Shown: piece after piece, positions 8,083-16,541 of the stretch
Position numbering within the stretch: position 1 is the stretch's first letter
Layout: each line of letters opens with the position of its first letter
Origin: CAZCJU01 sp964562175
Lineage (GTDB): Bacteria > Bacillota > Clostridia > Oscillospirales > CAG-272
Assembly (NCBI GenBank): GCA_964562175.1
Contig: CAZLRV010000012.1
Span: 1 to 63,279, forward strand
Direction: 5' to 3'
Length of the DNA: 63,279 nucleotides
The notes under the pieces: model-generated
Database searches by the model: none
The model's input: only the letters and a program-made list of their open reading frames with translations
What the model was told of the DNA's origin: nothing
Position numbers and translations under genes: made by a program

Positions 8083-8708
8083 AAAAAAACGAAAAATTAA
8101 AGATTCCGTATCCGATAATATGCGAGGGGAAATACGATAAAATCACGCTCGACTCGGTCGTCGAGGGCAATATCATACCGCTGAACGGCTTTCGGATATT
8201 CAACGACAAAGAAAAACGGCTCTTGCTAAGACGGCTGTGCGAGGGCGGACGTGTCATAGTTCTGACCGACAGCGACAGGGCGGGGACGTTTATTCGCAGT
8301 TATCTGCGTTCCGTTCTGCCTCCCGAATCGCTTATAAACATATACACGCCGCGGATAGAGGGCAAGGAAAAGAGAAAAGCCACACCGTCCGCAGACGGCA
8401 TTCTCGGAGTGGAGGGAATGAAGAGCCGACTTTTGTATGAGCTGCTTTTGCCCTACGCCTCCGAGGAGGTTCAAAAAAAGGGGGAGCTGACCAAGGCGGA
8501 TATGTATGCCCTCGGACTTTCGGGCAGAGACAGCTCAAGTGAGTTGAGGGAGCGAGTTGCCGCAGAGCTTTCTTTGCCGCCGCTTTGCGCAAACGCCTTG
8601 CTTCAGACATTGAATATGCTCTGCACGAGGGACGAAATAACGGAGCTTGTCGAAAAAATAAAAAAAGATAAAAATAAGGAATGCGGGGACGAAGATAAAT
8701 ATGAATAA
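8079..8708 (+). CDS. Toprim domain protein with DUF4093 (ribonuclease M5-like)
   Basis: A 209-residue protein starting at the ATG that overlaps the holA stop. The Toprim core is clear: IICEGKYDKITL with the catalytic glutamate, and GRVIVLTDSDRAGTFIR with the DxD. The C-terminal region with GILGVEGM matches the DUF4093 extension shared with RNase M5, the enzyme that matures 5S rRNA. It is divergent from typical M5 (rnmV), so an exact role in 5S processing is inference. It overlaps the GtrA gene by eight bases. Confidence 0.82.
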   Translation: MKKNEKLKIPYPIICEGKYDKITLDSVVEGNIIPLNGFRIFNDKEKRLLLRRLCEGGRVIVLTDSDRAGTFIRSYLRSVLPPESLINIYTPRIEGKEKRKATPSADGILGVEGMKSRLLYELLLPYASEEVQKKGELTKADMYALGLSGRDSSSELRERVAAELSLPPLCANALLQTLNMLCTRDEITELVEKIKKDKNKECGDEDKYE

Positions 8709-9249
8709 TTATATGCTCGATGTAAGCTTGACGGAGCTTATAAAATCGTTTGTTGCGGAAAATCTCAATGTGCTTTTGATAATATGCGCCGCGGGGCTTG
8801 CTTTGTGCGGAATAATATATGCGCTGTTTTTCAAAAAAATAAACGCACTTATCGTAAAATACAAGGAAGCGCTGATGTATCTCATTTTCGGTGTGCTGAC
8901 AACGGCGGTAAATTTCGCCGTTTACATTCCTCTGACGATGCTTTCCGATTCGGATGCCTTCGTGCTTGCGGCTAATCTTGCCGCTTGGGTATGCGCCGTT
9001 GCGTTTGCATTCGTTACAAACAAGCTGTTTGTATTCGGAAGCAAGACCACCGAAAAAAAAGAGCTTTTGCGTGAGCTTGGTTCGTTTGTCGGCGCAAGAT
9101 TGCTCTCCCTGGGAGCGGAGGAGCTTGTACTGTTCGTGTTCGTCGTATGGCTGGGCTTGAATGAGATAATCTTCAAAATAGTTACGCAGATAATAGTGCT
9201 TGTGATGAATTACGTTTTTTCAAAGCTGTTTATTTTCAAGAAAAAGTAA
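8701..9249 (+). CDS. GtrA family membrane protein
   Basis: A 182-residue protein with an extra N-terminal helix followed by the four-helix GtrA domain. The motifs LIFGVLTTAVNFAVY and the closing VMNYVFSKLFIFKKK are characteristic. GtrA proteins are thought to move lipid-linked sugars across the membrane for wall or cell-surface glycosylation. It is coupled to the preceding gene by an eight-base overlap, and an LCP wall-glycopolymer ligase follows, which fits a surface-polymer role. Confidence 0.9.
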   Translation: MNNYMLDVSLTELIKSFVAENLNVLLIICAAGLALCGIIYALFFKKINALIVKYKEALMYLIFGVLTTAVNFAVYIPLTMLSDSDAFVLAANLAAWVCAVAFAFVTNKLFVFGSKTTEKKELLRELGSFVGARLLSLGAEELVLFVFVVWLGLNEIIFKIVTQIIVLVMNYVFSKLFIFKKK

Positions 9250-9312
9250 GGAAAACAATAAAATAAATAGAATAAATTTATTATATTTTCAAAAAATTGT
9301 TCCTTTTGGATA

Positions 9313-9341
9313 TTGCAATTATGAGAAAAATATTGTATACT
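9313..9341 (+). promoter_or_regulatory. Promoter of the LCP gene
   Basis: TTGCAA and TATACT are separated by 17 bp. The expected start lies about 30 bp before the ATG at 9379. Confidence 0.65.
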
Positions 9342-9378
9342 GTAGGATGAATATATATTTGAAAGGAACTGTGTACCG

Positions 9379-10410
9379 ATGCTTGCATCAATAAAAAGCT
9401 TTTCAATTGCCTTTCTCGTTGCCGTGTTGATTTTCGGTGTCACGGCTTATTATACATATCCGTATATAGAAAACGACCTGCTCGCCGGCTTCGATGCCGA
9501 AAAAAACGAGGGTGAGCAGAGCGGCGAGCAGACCGATGTGCCCGTTACGGAGGATGTTTTGCAGCCTCCGACAAATACGGTAGAGGGCAGCTCGTTTACG
9601 ACGCTGTTTGTAATACACAACAGGCAGAACCGTCTGTTTAACGATTACCGTGTCGATATAGAGGCGAACAAATCGGCAACCATAGAGGAGCTTGCCCAAA
9701 ATTCACGCCGCTACCGTGCGGATGTGATAGTGCTTATGCGCTGTAATGCGGAGAGCCAAACGTATATGTTTACGGCAATGCCCACGGATACACTCGTTTC
9801 CGTCGGTGAGCTTGATATGAAGCTCGGATATGTTTACGAGCAATTCGGAATGAACACGCTGATCGATGTCGTTCAAGCCTCCACCTCGCTTCCCATAGAC
9901 AATTATATCCTGCTTGACTTCGATACATTCAAGTCCGCAATAGATACGCTCGGCGGTGTCGAGTTTAACGTGCCGCAGGATATGAGCGATGTATACGAGG
10001 AAGAAAGCACCGGCGGCGCTATGTATACGATAAGTCTTAAAAAAGGCACGCAGAGATTGAACGGAGACAAGGCACTTCAGCTTCTTCGTTATGAAAAATA
10101 CGGCGATCTGTCAAAGGGCAGGGCATCCGTTGCCGCAAAATTCTTAAAGAGTCTTGCGGACGAGTATTTTAACGCAAACGGCTTTGCCGCAGTTAAAAAC
10201 GCATTCGGCGTGATTAAAAATTCGCCCGATGCGAAAACGGACATGGACACGAAAACACTTGAGGACAACAGAGCGTTGATCGAGGGTTATTCGAGGCTTA
10301 CTCAAAAAGTCGAGGAATTCAGAGGCTCATACCAGGTAATTGACGGTGAAAACACGTTTATATTCGGCTACAAAGAAATGTACAACGTATTTTCACCTTA
10401 TAAGGATTAA
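9379..10410 (+). CDS. LytR-CpsA-Psr (LCP) family protein
   Basis: A 343-residue membrane-anchored enzyme. One N-terminal membrane helix is followed by an extracellular linker and the LCP domain: RYRADVIVLMRCN, the arginine/aspartate region AMPTDTLVSV, NYILLDFDTFKSAIDTLGGV, and ALQLLRYEKYGDLSKGRASV. LCP enzymes transfer lipid-linked glycopolymers such as teichoic acids or capsule onto peptidoglycan. Usual family arginines are partly replaced (RMPTDT reads AMPTDT here), so activity is less certain than the fold. glyQS follows after 31 bp. Confidence 0.88.
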   Translation: MLASIKSFSIAFLVAVLIFGVTAYYTYPYIENDLLAGFDAEKNEGEQSGEQTDVPVTEDVLQPPTNTVEGSSFTTLFVIHNRQNRLFNDYRVDIEANKSATIEELAQNSRRYRADVIVLMRCNAESQTYMFTAMPTDTLVSVGELDMKLGYVYEQFGMNTLIDVVQASTSLPIDNYILLDFDTFKSAIDTLGGVEFNVPQDMSDVYEEESTGGAMYTISLKKGTQRLNGDKALQLLRYEKYGDLSKGRASVAAKFLKSLADEYFNANGFAAVKNAFGVIKNSPDAKTDMDTKTLEDNRALIEGYSRLTQKVEEFRGSYQVIDGENTFIFGYKEMYNVFSPYKD

Positions 10411-10441
10411 AAATACGTAACGATATATCGGAGAGAAAAAA

Positions 10442-11836
10442 ATGAACAATTCGGAAAAAACAATGGAAAAAGTCGTTGCTCTGTGTAAAAACAGAGGCTT
10501 CGTATACCCCGGCTCGGAAATTTACGGCGGTCTTGCAAACTCATGGGACTACGGTCCTCTCGGAGTTGAGTTCAAGAACAACGTAAAGCGTGCTTGGTGG
10601 CTCAAATTCGTGCAGGAATCGCCCTATAACGTGGGTCTGGATGCGGCTATATTGATGAATCCGCAGACTTGGGTGGCATCCGGTCACGTTGCGACCTTCA
10701 ACGACCCGTTGATAGATTGCAAGGCGTGCAAGATGCGTCACCGTGCGGACAAGCTGGCAGAGGATTACAACAAACAGAACAACATAACCGACGTTAATAT
10801 AGAGGCTATGGACGGTGCGGCTCTTATGGATTATATCCGCGAAAAGCAGATACCCTGCCCCGGCTGCGGAAACAGCGATTTTACGGATATACGTAAATTC
10901 AACCTCATGTTCAAAACGTACATGGGCGTAACGGAGGATTCTTCATCCGAGCTTTATCTCCGTCCCGAAACGGCTCAGGGAATATTCGTAAACTTCAAAA
11001 ATATTCAGAGAACGACACGCCGCAAGCTCCCGTTCGGAGTTTGTCAGGTCGGAAAATCGTTCCGTAACGAGATAACTCCCGGTAACTTCATATTCCGTAT
11101 AAGAGAATTTGAGCAAATGGAGCTTGAATTCTTCTGCAAGCCCGATACAGACCTTGAGTGGTTCGCATTCTGGAAAAAATACTGTGCGGATTTCTTGTAT
11201 TCGCTCGGCATGAAGCCGGAAAACCTGCGTCTGCGTGACCATGAAAAGGCGGAGCTTTCGTTCTATTCAAAGGCAACCACCGACTTTGAGTACCTTTTCC
11301 CGTTCGGCTGGGGCGAGCTTTGGGGCATTGCCGACAGAACCGACTACGACCTTAACTGCCACATCAAGCAGAGCGGTCAAAATCTCGAATACTTCGATCC
11401 GGAAACGAACGAGAGCTATGTACCCTACGTTGTCGAGCCGTCGCTCGGCGCAGACCGTGCCGCACTCGCATTCTTGGTTGAGGCTTACGACGAGGAGGAG
11501 CTTGAAGGCGGTGAGTGCAGAGTTGTTATGCGTTTCCACCCCGCACTTGCACCGTTTAAGGCGGCAGTACTTCCCCTCTCGAAGAAGCTCGGTGAGGAAG
11601 CCGGTGAGGTATATGCACAGCTCAGCAAGTACTTTAATATAGATTACGATGACAGCGGCTCTATCGGTAAGCGTTACCGCAGAGAGGACGAAATAGGTAC
11701 GCCCTTCTGCATAACCTACGATTTCCAATCGAAAGAGGACAACACCGTCACCGTGCGTGACCGTGATACCATGGAGCAGATACGTCTGCCTATCGACGAG
11801 CTTAAGGATTATATCGCACAAAAGATAATGTTCTGA
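10442..11836 (+). CDS. glyQS: Glycyl-tRNA synthetase (single-chain, homodimeric type)
   Basis: A 464-residue class II synthetase that charges tRNA-Gly. It has the dimer type's N-terminus (CKNRGFVYPGSEIYGGLANS), a four-cysteine insertion (CKACKMRH and CPGCGNSDF), class II motif 2 around GKSFRNEITPG, and a C-terminal anticodon-binding domain after LAPFKAAVLPLSKK. This is the archaeal/eukaryal-like form common in Gram-positives, not the GlyQ-GlyS heterotetramer. No T-box leader fits in the 31 bp before it. It ends at a strong bidirectional terminator. Confidence 0.96.
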   Translation: MNNSEKTMEKVVALCKNRGFVYPGSEIYGGLANSWDYGPLGVEFKNNVKRAWWLKFVQESPYNVGLDAAILMNPQTWVASGHVATFNDPLIDCKACKMRHRADKLAEDYNKQNNITDVNIEAMDGAALMDYIREKQIPCPGCGNSDFTDIRKFNLMFKTYMGVTEDSSSELYLRPETAQGIFVNFKNIQRTTRRKLPFGVCQVGKSFRNEITPGNFIFRIREFEQMELEFFCKPDTDLEWFAFWKKYCADFLYSLGMKPENLRLRDHEKAELSFYSKATTDFEYLFPFGWGELWGIADRTDYDLNCHIKQSGQNLEYFDPETNESYVPYVVEPSLGADRAALAFLVEAYDEEELEGGECRVVMRFHPALAPFKAAVLPLSKKLGEEAGEVYAQLSKYFNIDYDDSGSIGKRYRREDEIGTPFCITYDFQSKEDNTVTVRDRDTMEQIRLPIDELKDYIAQKIMF

Positions 11837-11848
11837 TAATAACAAAAA

Positions 11849-11879
11849 GAGCCGTCCGTCGTTTTTCGGCGGGCGGCTC
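11849..11879. terminator. Bidirectional terminator
   Basis: GAGCCGTCCG pairs with CGGGCGGCTC around the loop TCGTTTTT-CGG. It lies between the convergent glyQS and the 11895-12812 gene. Confidence 0.8.
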
Positions 11880-11894
11880 AAGCAGTTTCGTGCG

Positions 11895-12812
11895 TTATTC
11901 CGTTGTTTCGGGTACACTGTTTTCAACCTGCGTTGTCTGTTCCTCTCCGCTCTCATCTTTTTTTGACGTGTAGTCCGTGTTGTCTATAAAATACGGTGAG
12001 TTGAGCAAATCGGTCGCTATACTGTTTATATCGTATTTCTTGGGTGAGATGATCTCAAAGCCGAGATCTCTGTTTATAAGCAGCAGACTTGCCGAGGGAG
12101 TATTCTCAAAATCGACATCGTCGATATAGTAAGCGTCGAGGTATACGTAATCGTTGAAATAGACCTTGCACATACCGTTTTCAAGCGTTTCATACAGTAT
12201 TGAGTGACCGTCATCACCCGTTTCGTGTGCGAGTATGCGTCCCTGCTCGTCGGTGACTGCCGAGTTTTCGGGTGTGTATTCGACTTCCTCATAGCCCTCA
12301 AGGTCTACATTGTCGAAAACGAGATATCTGAAATAATATCTGTTCGTCTTTTCGGCTCTGTAGGTATAGTCGGTAAGGCGTGTCCCGTCCTCAAAAAGCA
12401 GTGAAAAGACAAACGGCTCATCACACTCTATATCGTCCCCGTACTTTTCTTTGAGCATATCGAACACGCTCTTGTTGTATCTGACCGTTACCTGAAGCTG
12501 TTTTGCCGACGGCACGTAGGTTATATTGAAAATGGATATATTATAACCGGTGTGGTTTTTCGAGTCGTATTCATCAATGAATATCTGCGGATTTTGCGTG
12601 TACATGACAAATTCACCGGGGTCGGCTCTGTATGCATTCGCCGTCTTTTGGGTTATTATTATATTTTGCTCCGGCTCGCTCATGCAGATCCTCAATATAA
12701 AAAAGCCGTATATAAATATTATAAGTGCCAAAAATACCGATTTAATGACGGTCTTTGCTATGACGAACGCCTTCGGTGTCGGCGGTCGCATTCCGTAATC
12801 GTTATCTTCCAT
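11895..12812 (-). CDS. Hypothetical membrane-anchored protein
   Basis: A 305-residue protein of unknown function. The ATG at 12812 is preferred over 12848 because GGAGG lies six bases before it. Residues 1-20 are cytoplasmic, a single helix follows (FLALIIFIYGFFILRICM), and the remaining 250 residues are extracellular, acidic and rich in Tyr/Asp, with a Thr/Glu-rich tail. There are no repeats or catalytic motifs. It may bind another protein or a ligand in the wall space; that is inference. Confidence 0.7.
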   Translation of the reverse strand: MEDNDYGMRPPTPKAFVIAKTVIKSVFLALIIFIYGFFILRICMSEPEQNIIITQKTANAYRADPGEFVMYTQNPQIFIDEYDSKNHTGYNISIFNITYVPSAKQLQVTVRYNKSVFDMLKEKYGDDIECDEPFVFSLLFEDGTRLTDYTYRAEKTNRYYFRYLVFDNVDLEGYEEVEYTPENSAVTDEQGRILAHETGDDGHSILYETLENGMCKVYFNDYVYLDAYYIDDVDFENTPSASLLLINRDLGFEIISPKKYDINSIATDLLNSPYFIDNTDYTSKKDESGEEQTTQVENSVPETTE

Positions 12813-12892
12813 TACTGCCTCCGATATATCTTTCGCATATTTTATCACATTTCAAGGTATAAAGCAAGAGGAATTATTTAATTTTTAACTAA

Positions 12893-13048
12893 ATGAGAAA
12901 AAACATACATATGAAGGATCATAAAAAATCGAAAAACAAGGGCGGTGTGCGTCCGAGGTGGAGCTTTTTGCTTGCGTCGGGCTTGAGCATTTTGGCACTT
13001 GCCATAATCGTTTTGATAGGATATTATCTCAAGGCGCTCACGCTTTGA
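12893..13048 (+). CDS. Small single-pass membrane protein upstream of a parvulin
   Basis: A 51-residue frame: a lysine-rich start (MKDHKKSKNKGGVRPRWSF) and one hydrophobic helix (LLASGLSILALAIIVLIGYY). No strong ribosome site is visible, and the second ATG (12911) is an alternative start. It lies 27 bp before the parvulin lipoprotein gene, on the same strand. A similar small membrane protein accompanies the second parvulin at 25402-25578. Function is unknown. Confidence 0.5.
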   Translation: MRKNIHMKDHKKSKNKGGVRPRWSFLLASGLSILALAIIVLIGYYLKALTL

Positions 13049-13075
13049 ATACAACACATAAAAACAGGGGATAAA

Positions 13076-14113
13076 ATGAAAAAAACAATTTCGCTTTTGC
13101 TTTGCCTGCTTCTCTTGCTCGCAAGCCTCGGTGCCTGCACCTCGGATGACAAGACGAGCGAGGGAGAAACGGACGGGGTGGCGACCGAGTACATACCGAA
13201 AACATTTGATGAGCATCCGAGCGTGCTGTCGATAAACGGCAGTGAAATATCTTATGCCGAATACAGATATTACTTTCGTATGGCAATGTACGGCTACGGT
13301 ATTGAGGATGACGCGGACATAGCCGAGGCGGACGATGCGACAAAGCAAAAAATAAAAGAAAAGGCACTCTCGGACCTCAGAGCCGATATTGCACTTGAGG
13401 ACTTGGCAAAGAAGTATTCGCAGAGCCTGCCGCAAAGCACACTTGACGAGATACACAGCTTGATAGAGAACACGCAACAGAGCTATGAGAGCCGTGAGGA
13501 ATATCTTAAATTTCTTGAGCTTTGCTATTTGACCGAGGATATCAATTTGACCGTGGCAAAAAGATACTATTTGAGTGCGCAGCTGTTTGATTATTTGACG
13601 GGTGAGGAGAGCGGATATATTATCGGTTCGGGAGATGAGCCGATAAGACGCTTTATCGACAAATATTTGGTGTGCGGCGACAGGATATTTATAAGAAACG
13701 ATTACGGCGATGATGTTGTCGAAAACGAGATATTGATAAACTCCATAAAGGTGGAGCTTGACGCCGGAGGCGAATTTAACGACTTGAAAAAGCAATACAG
13801 CGAGGACAGCGCATCCTCCGCATCCGACGGCGGTATATATTTCGGCAAGGGCGATGTCGATGACTGTTATTACGATGCCGTGCTTGCACTGGACACGGGC
13901 GAGATGAGCGGGATAATAGAATCGCGCGACGGATATATGATAGTAAAGCGTTTGGAATTTGATTGGGAATATATCGAGGACAATCTGTCGGGCGAGTTTA
14001 CAGAGCTTTACCAAGACCATATGTATACTCTGCTCATTGAAAAAGCCGTCGGTGAGCAAAACGTGAAATTCTTCGACACATACGAGGGTATAACAGTCGA
14101 TACGATCGAGTGA
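13076..14113 (+). CDS. Parvulin-type peptidyl-prolyl isomerase lipoprotein
   Basis: A 345-residue exported foldase. The signal peptide ends in the lipobox SLGAC (Cys21), so it should be anchored outside the membrane. The N-terminal chaperone region resembles SurA/PrsA (SVLSINGSEISYAEYRYYFR). The parvulin domain follows, with FNDLKKQYSEDSASSASDGG and LALDTGEMSGIIESRDGYMI. Such proteins assist folding of secreted proteins after Sec export. GGGG precedes the ATG. Two further parvulin-like proteins are in the window (23818 and 60778). Confidence 0.88.
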   Translation: MKKTISLLLCLLLLLASLGACTSDDKTSEGETDGVATEYIPKTFDEHPSVLSINGSEISYAEYRYYFRMAMYGYGIEDDADIAEADDATKQKIKEKALSDLRADIALEDLAKKYSQSLPQSTLDEIHSLIENTQQSYESREEYLKFLELCYLTEDINLTVAKRYYLSAQLFDYLTGEESGYIIGSGDEPIRRFIDKYLVCGDRIFIRNDYGDDVVENEILINSIKVELDAGGEFNDLKKQYSEDSASSASDGGIYFGKGDVDDCYYDAVLALDTGEMSGIIESRDGYMIVKRLEFDWEYIEDNLSGEFTELYQDHMYTLLIEKAVGEQNVKFFDTYEGITVDTIE

Positions 14114-14158
14114 CGGAGCTGTAAATGTAAATAATATATTAAACTTTGCTTTATTTTA

Positions 14159-14280
14159 TTGACTTTTATAAAAAAAGTGATACAATTATCTTGCTGTGCC
14201 GCAACGGTTGCAGCCGTCAGAACAGTCCGCTACGCTCTGTGTATGAATGTTCGGAGATCATATTATGGAGGTCCTGAAAA
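14159..14280 (+). promoter_or_regulatory. Promoter and leader of rplS
   Basis: TTGACT (14159-14164) and TACAAT (14181-14186) are 16 bp apart. The roughly 85-base leader contains a small hairpin (GCAACGGTTGC) and ends with GGAGG before the ATG. Firmicutes rplS often carries an L19-binding leader. Whether this one is that element cannot be told by eye. Confidence 0.5.
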
Positions 14281-14625
14281 ATGGATTTGCTCAAAGCCTT
14301 TACAGAGGAGCAGCTGAAGAAAGAGCTGCCCGTAGCCGAGGTCGGCGATACTGTCAGAGTTTACAACAGAATCGTCGAGGGTACTCGCACAAGAACACAG
14401 ATTTTTGAAGGAACGGTCATCGCAAAGCGCGGTGGCGGAATTTCGGAAACCTTTACCGTCCGCAGAATCGCATACGGTATAGGTGTTGAAAAGACGTTCC
14501 CCATCCACTCCCCCAATGTCGAAAAGGTTGAGACTATAAGACACGGTAAGGTTAGACGCGCTAAGCTGTTCTATCTCCGTGACAGAGTAGGTAAAGCCGC
14601 AAAGACGAAGGAACAGATCAAATAA
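14281..14625 (+). CDS. rplS: 50S ribosomal protein L19
   Basis: A 114-residue ribosomal protein at the 30S-50S interface. Typical signatures are VGDTVRVYNRIVEGTRTRTQ, FEGTVIAKRGGGISETFTVR and VEKTFPIHSPNVEKVE, and the family length is about 115. GGAGG lies before the ATG. It is a single-gene unit with its own promoter and a strong terminator. The usual neighbours (trmD, rimM, rpsP) are not next to it. Confidence 0.96.
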   Translation: MDLLKAFTEEQLKKELPVAEVGDTVRVYNRIVEGTRTRTQIFEGTVIAKRGGGISETFTVRRIAYGIGVEKTFPIHSPNVEKVETIRHGKVRRAKLFYLRDRVGKAAKTKEQIK

Positions 14626-14640
14626 TTTCGGTATTGCCGA

Positions 14641-14672
14641 CGGCACCGCATATGCGGTGCCGTGTGTTTTTT
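14641..14672 (+). terminator. Terminator of rplS
   Basis: A perfect 22-base palindrome, CGGCACCGCATATGCGGTGC plus CG, is followed by a T-rich tract. Confidence 0.88.
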
Positions 14673-14719
14673 ATTATAGCGAACATATATTCGCCGCAGT
14701 CCTGCATAAAACCGCACTA

Positions 14720-14923
14720 TTTGAACAATATGAAAATCAAAATATTTGTTTCGATATCAAATAATCGTACTTGTTACAAAAAATACATAGTTTATCTCAT
14801 ATTTAATCGTGCGATAAAGCGAGCCTTAATTTTGAACAATGTGAAAATCAAAATAATTGTTTTGATACCAAATAATCGTACTTGTTACAGAATATACATA
14901 GTTTATCTTATATTTAATCGTGT
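14720..14923. repeat. Two tandem ~110-bp A/T-rich direct repeats
   Basis: TTTGAACAAT starts at 14721 and again at 14831. About 95 bases of each copy match with scattered changes, including ATAATCGTACTTGTTACA and TACATAGTTTATCT. Copies are offset by 110-111 bp. The repeat leaves an open frame, but that frame has no ribosome site and simply repeats itself, so I do not call a gene. The rest of the 425-bp gap before the sigma gene holds a palindrome at 15014-15027. Confidence 0.85.
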
Positions 14924-15013
14924 GGCAACGCAAAAGCTCGGCTCGAATATTATGTTTACAATAATTTAATAAAATACTGTATAAATTTCACGCCCGTATT
15001 GTCATTATAAGGG

Positions 15014-15027
15014 TGAAAAGCTTTTCA
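15014..15027. promoter_or_regulatory. Perfect palindrome before the sigma factor gene
   Basis: TGAAAAGCTTTTCA is a perfect 14-base palindrome 24 bp before the ATG of the ECF sigma gene. It could be an operator, or chance in A/T-rich DNA. No ribosome site better than AAAGG (15036-15042) is present. Confidence 0.35.
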
Positions 15028-15050
15028 AAAGGATTAAAGGTATTTAGAGA

Positions 15051-15581
15051 ATGAATAACGAAACGGTGCAAAGCCTCGATGCGGCGCTGTCCTCCTGCCA
15101 TGAGGATATGCAGATGCTCGATGTCGTCTACCGTCTTACGTACGTTAAGGTCGCCTCGGTGTGCTATGCCGTGTTAAGGGACAGGCAGGAGGCACTCGAC
15201 TCCGCTCAAGATACATATATACGACTGATGAATGTAAGCAAAAAGTATAAGAGCGGAACAAATCCCCTTGCCTTTGTTCTCAAGGTTGCCGTGAACGTCG
15301 CACGTGAGAATCGCAGGCGGAGATATCGCGGCGGCGTTGAACTTAACATTGACGATATGACCTTAGCCGACAGCGGTGAGCTTTACGGCAGAGTCTACAC
15401 CGATTGGCTACTGTCACAGCTTGACGAGAAAAAAAGACTCATTGTTATGCTCTATATCAACTCGGGGCTTACGTTTGAGGAAATAGCAAGAGTCGTGGGG
15501 CAAAGCCTGAACACGGTTCGTGCGGAGTATCGCCGTGCGATAAATATTTTAAAAGAAAAGAGTGGATCCGATGAAAAATAA
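15051..15581 (+). CDS. ECF-type RNA polymerase sigma factor
   Basis: A 176-residue sigma-70 family protein with region 2 (YAVLRDRQEALDSAQDTYIR, then NPLAFVLKVAVNVARENRRR) and region 4 (LDEKKRLIVMLYINSGLTFE, EIARVVGQSLNTVRAEYRRA). ECF factors switch on small regulons when their anti-sigma factor releases them. The next gene overlaps it by 11 bases and encodes a membrane protein that fits the anti-sigma partner. The signal and target genes are unknown. Confidence 0.88.
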   Translation: MNNETVQSLDAALSSCHEDMQMLDVVYRLTYVKVASVCYAVLRDRQEALDSAQDTYIRLMNVSKKYKSGTNPLAFVLKVAVNVARENRRRRYRGGVELNIDDMTLADSGELYGRVYTDWLLSQLDEKKRLIVMLYINSGLTFEEIARVVGQSLNTVRAEYRRAINILKEKSGSDEK

Positions 15582-16509
15582 TGATTTTAAGCTTGACGCA
15601 GAGCGTGTAAAGCAGGAGATGAACGAAAGCTTTCCGATAGAAAAGAGCGTCGGCACGCAGATAGCGTCCCTTGCCGACAATGAACGGAAAAGACAGCAGG
15701 CAGATGCAAAAAACAGGGCTGTACGGCGTAAGTTTATAGCGGTAAGTGCCGCATCACTTGCCGTGGTGAGTCTTGTATCAAGCCTCATACCGTCACTGCT
15801 TCGGGCAAACGAGCAAGCCCCGGGCATGGCTGGTGTGAATAAGCACGTCCCCACAGAAAAGTCGGATGCAAACGGTATACTTGCCGAAGCGCCGCTTGAA
15901 AAGGAAGATATCGACCCTCAAACGAGCGAAATGATAGTTACAACGCCGCTTGAAAATGTCGGCATTCAAACGAACGAAATGATAGTTACAACGCCGTTTG
16001 AAAATATCGGCATTCAAACGGACGAAATGTCTGTCATACCGCCGGTACTTGATGATGAAGGTACGAATGATTTCGGTGACGAGCTGACACAGATAACGCC
16101 GCCGGAGGACATACCGATTCAAGATGATAATGAGGTACTGACTTACATAAACGGCGATCCTTATAATTTTGCTTCGGGTAGTCGACTTTTGGAGATGATA
16201 GCGGCAGAGGTGGGAATATATAAGGGCGATGAGCCGATAATTAAGATAGGTATCTCACTTGTAAACGAGGAGGATGCGGGTACGGTCGTGATGACGGCTG
16301 TGGATATTGACAGAGAGAGCTTGAATGAGGTCGCACGTCTGCCATTTAGTGCGGAGTCTGAGGCGGACGGAATGTATTATGCCACATACGACTTGCCGAA
16401 AATTACCGACGGGTGTATAAGATGCTATGTAATACAAGTCGGCAGTGGCGAGAGGGAGCGGACATACTCGCTTATTGACACAGCCGACAGAGTACAGACG
16501 GCAGAATAA
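15571..16509 (+). CDS. Putative anti-sigma factor, single-pass membrane protein
   Basis: A 312-residue protein from ATG 15571. The first 50 residues are charged and cytoplasmic, one membrane helix follows (FIAVSAASLAVVSLVSSLIP), and an acidic extracellular part makes up the rest. Right after the helix lie three imperfect 17-residue repeats built on the core QTxEMIVTTPxENxGI (DNA 15915-16040, 51-bp period). The outer domain of about 130 residues is not recognised. Its role as anti-sigma is inferred from the overlap with the ECF gene and the topology. Confidence 0.65.
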   Translation: MKNNDFKLDAERVKQEMNESFPIEKSVGTQIASLADNERKRQQADAKNRAVRRKFIAVSAASLAVVSLVSSLIPSLLRANEQAPGMAGVNKHVPTEKSDANGILAEAPLEKEDIDPQTSEMIVTTPLENVGIQTNEMIVTTPFENIGIQTDEMSVIPPVLDDEGTNDFGDELTQITPPEDIPIQDDNEVLTYINGDPYNFASGSRLLEMIAAEVGIYKGDEPIIKIGISLVNEEDAGTVVMTAVDIDRESLNEVARLPFSAESEADGMYYATYDLPKITDGCIRCYVIQVGSGERERTYSLIDTADRVQTAE

Positions 16510-16513
16510 AGCA

Positions 16514-16537
16514 ACGGCAGGCTTCAGAGCCTGCCGT
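16514..16537. terminator. Bidirectional hairpin between convergent genes
   Basis: ACGGCAGGC pairs with GCCTGCCGT around the loop TTCAGA. It lies in the 32 bp between the putative anti-sigma gene and the tetrapeptide-repeat gene. Confidence 0.7.
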
Positions 16538-16541
16538 ATGA

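Noticed and set aside
10411..10441. T-box riboswitch before glyQS
   Set aside because: Only 31 bases separate the genes, too short for a T-box; none is seen further up.
12878..14059. Minus-strand frame of 393 codons
   Set aside because: It is the shadow of the parvulin lipoprotein gene, which has a lipobox, a ribosome site and a domain match.
14634..14969. 111-codon frame in the 110-bp repeat
   Set aside because: It starts inside the rplS terminator and only reads the repeat twice; no start signal.
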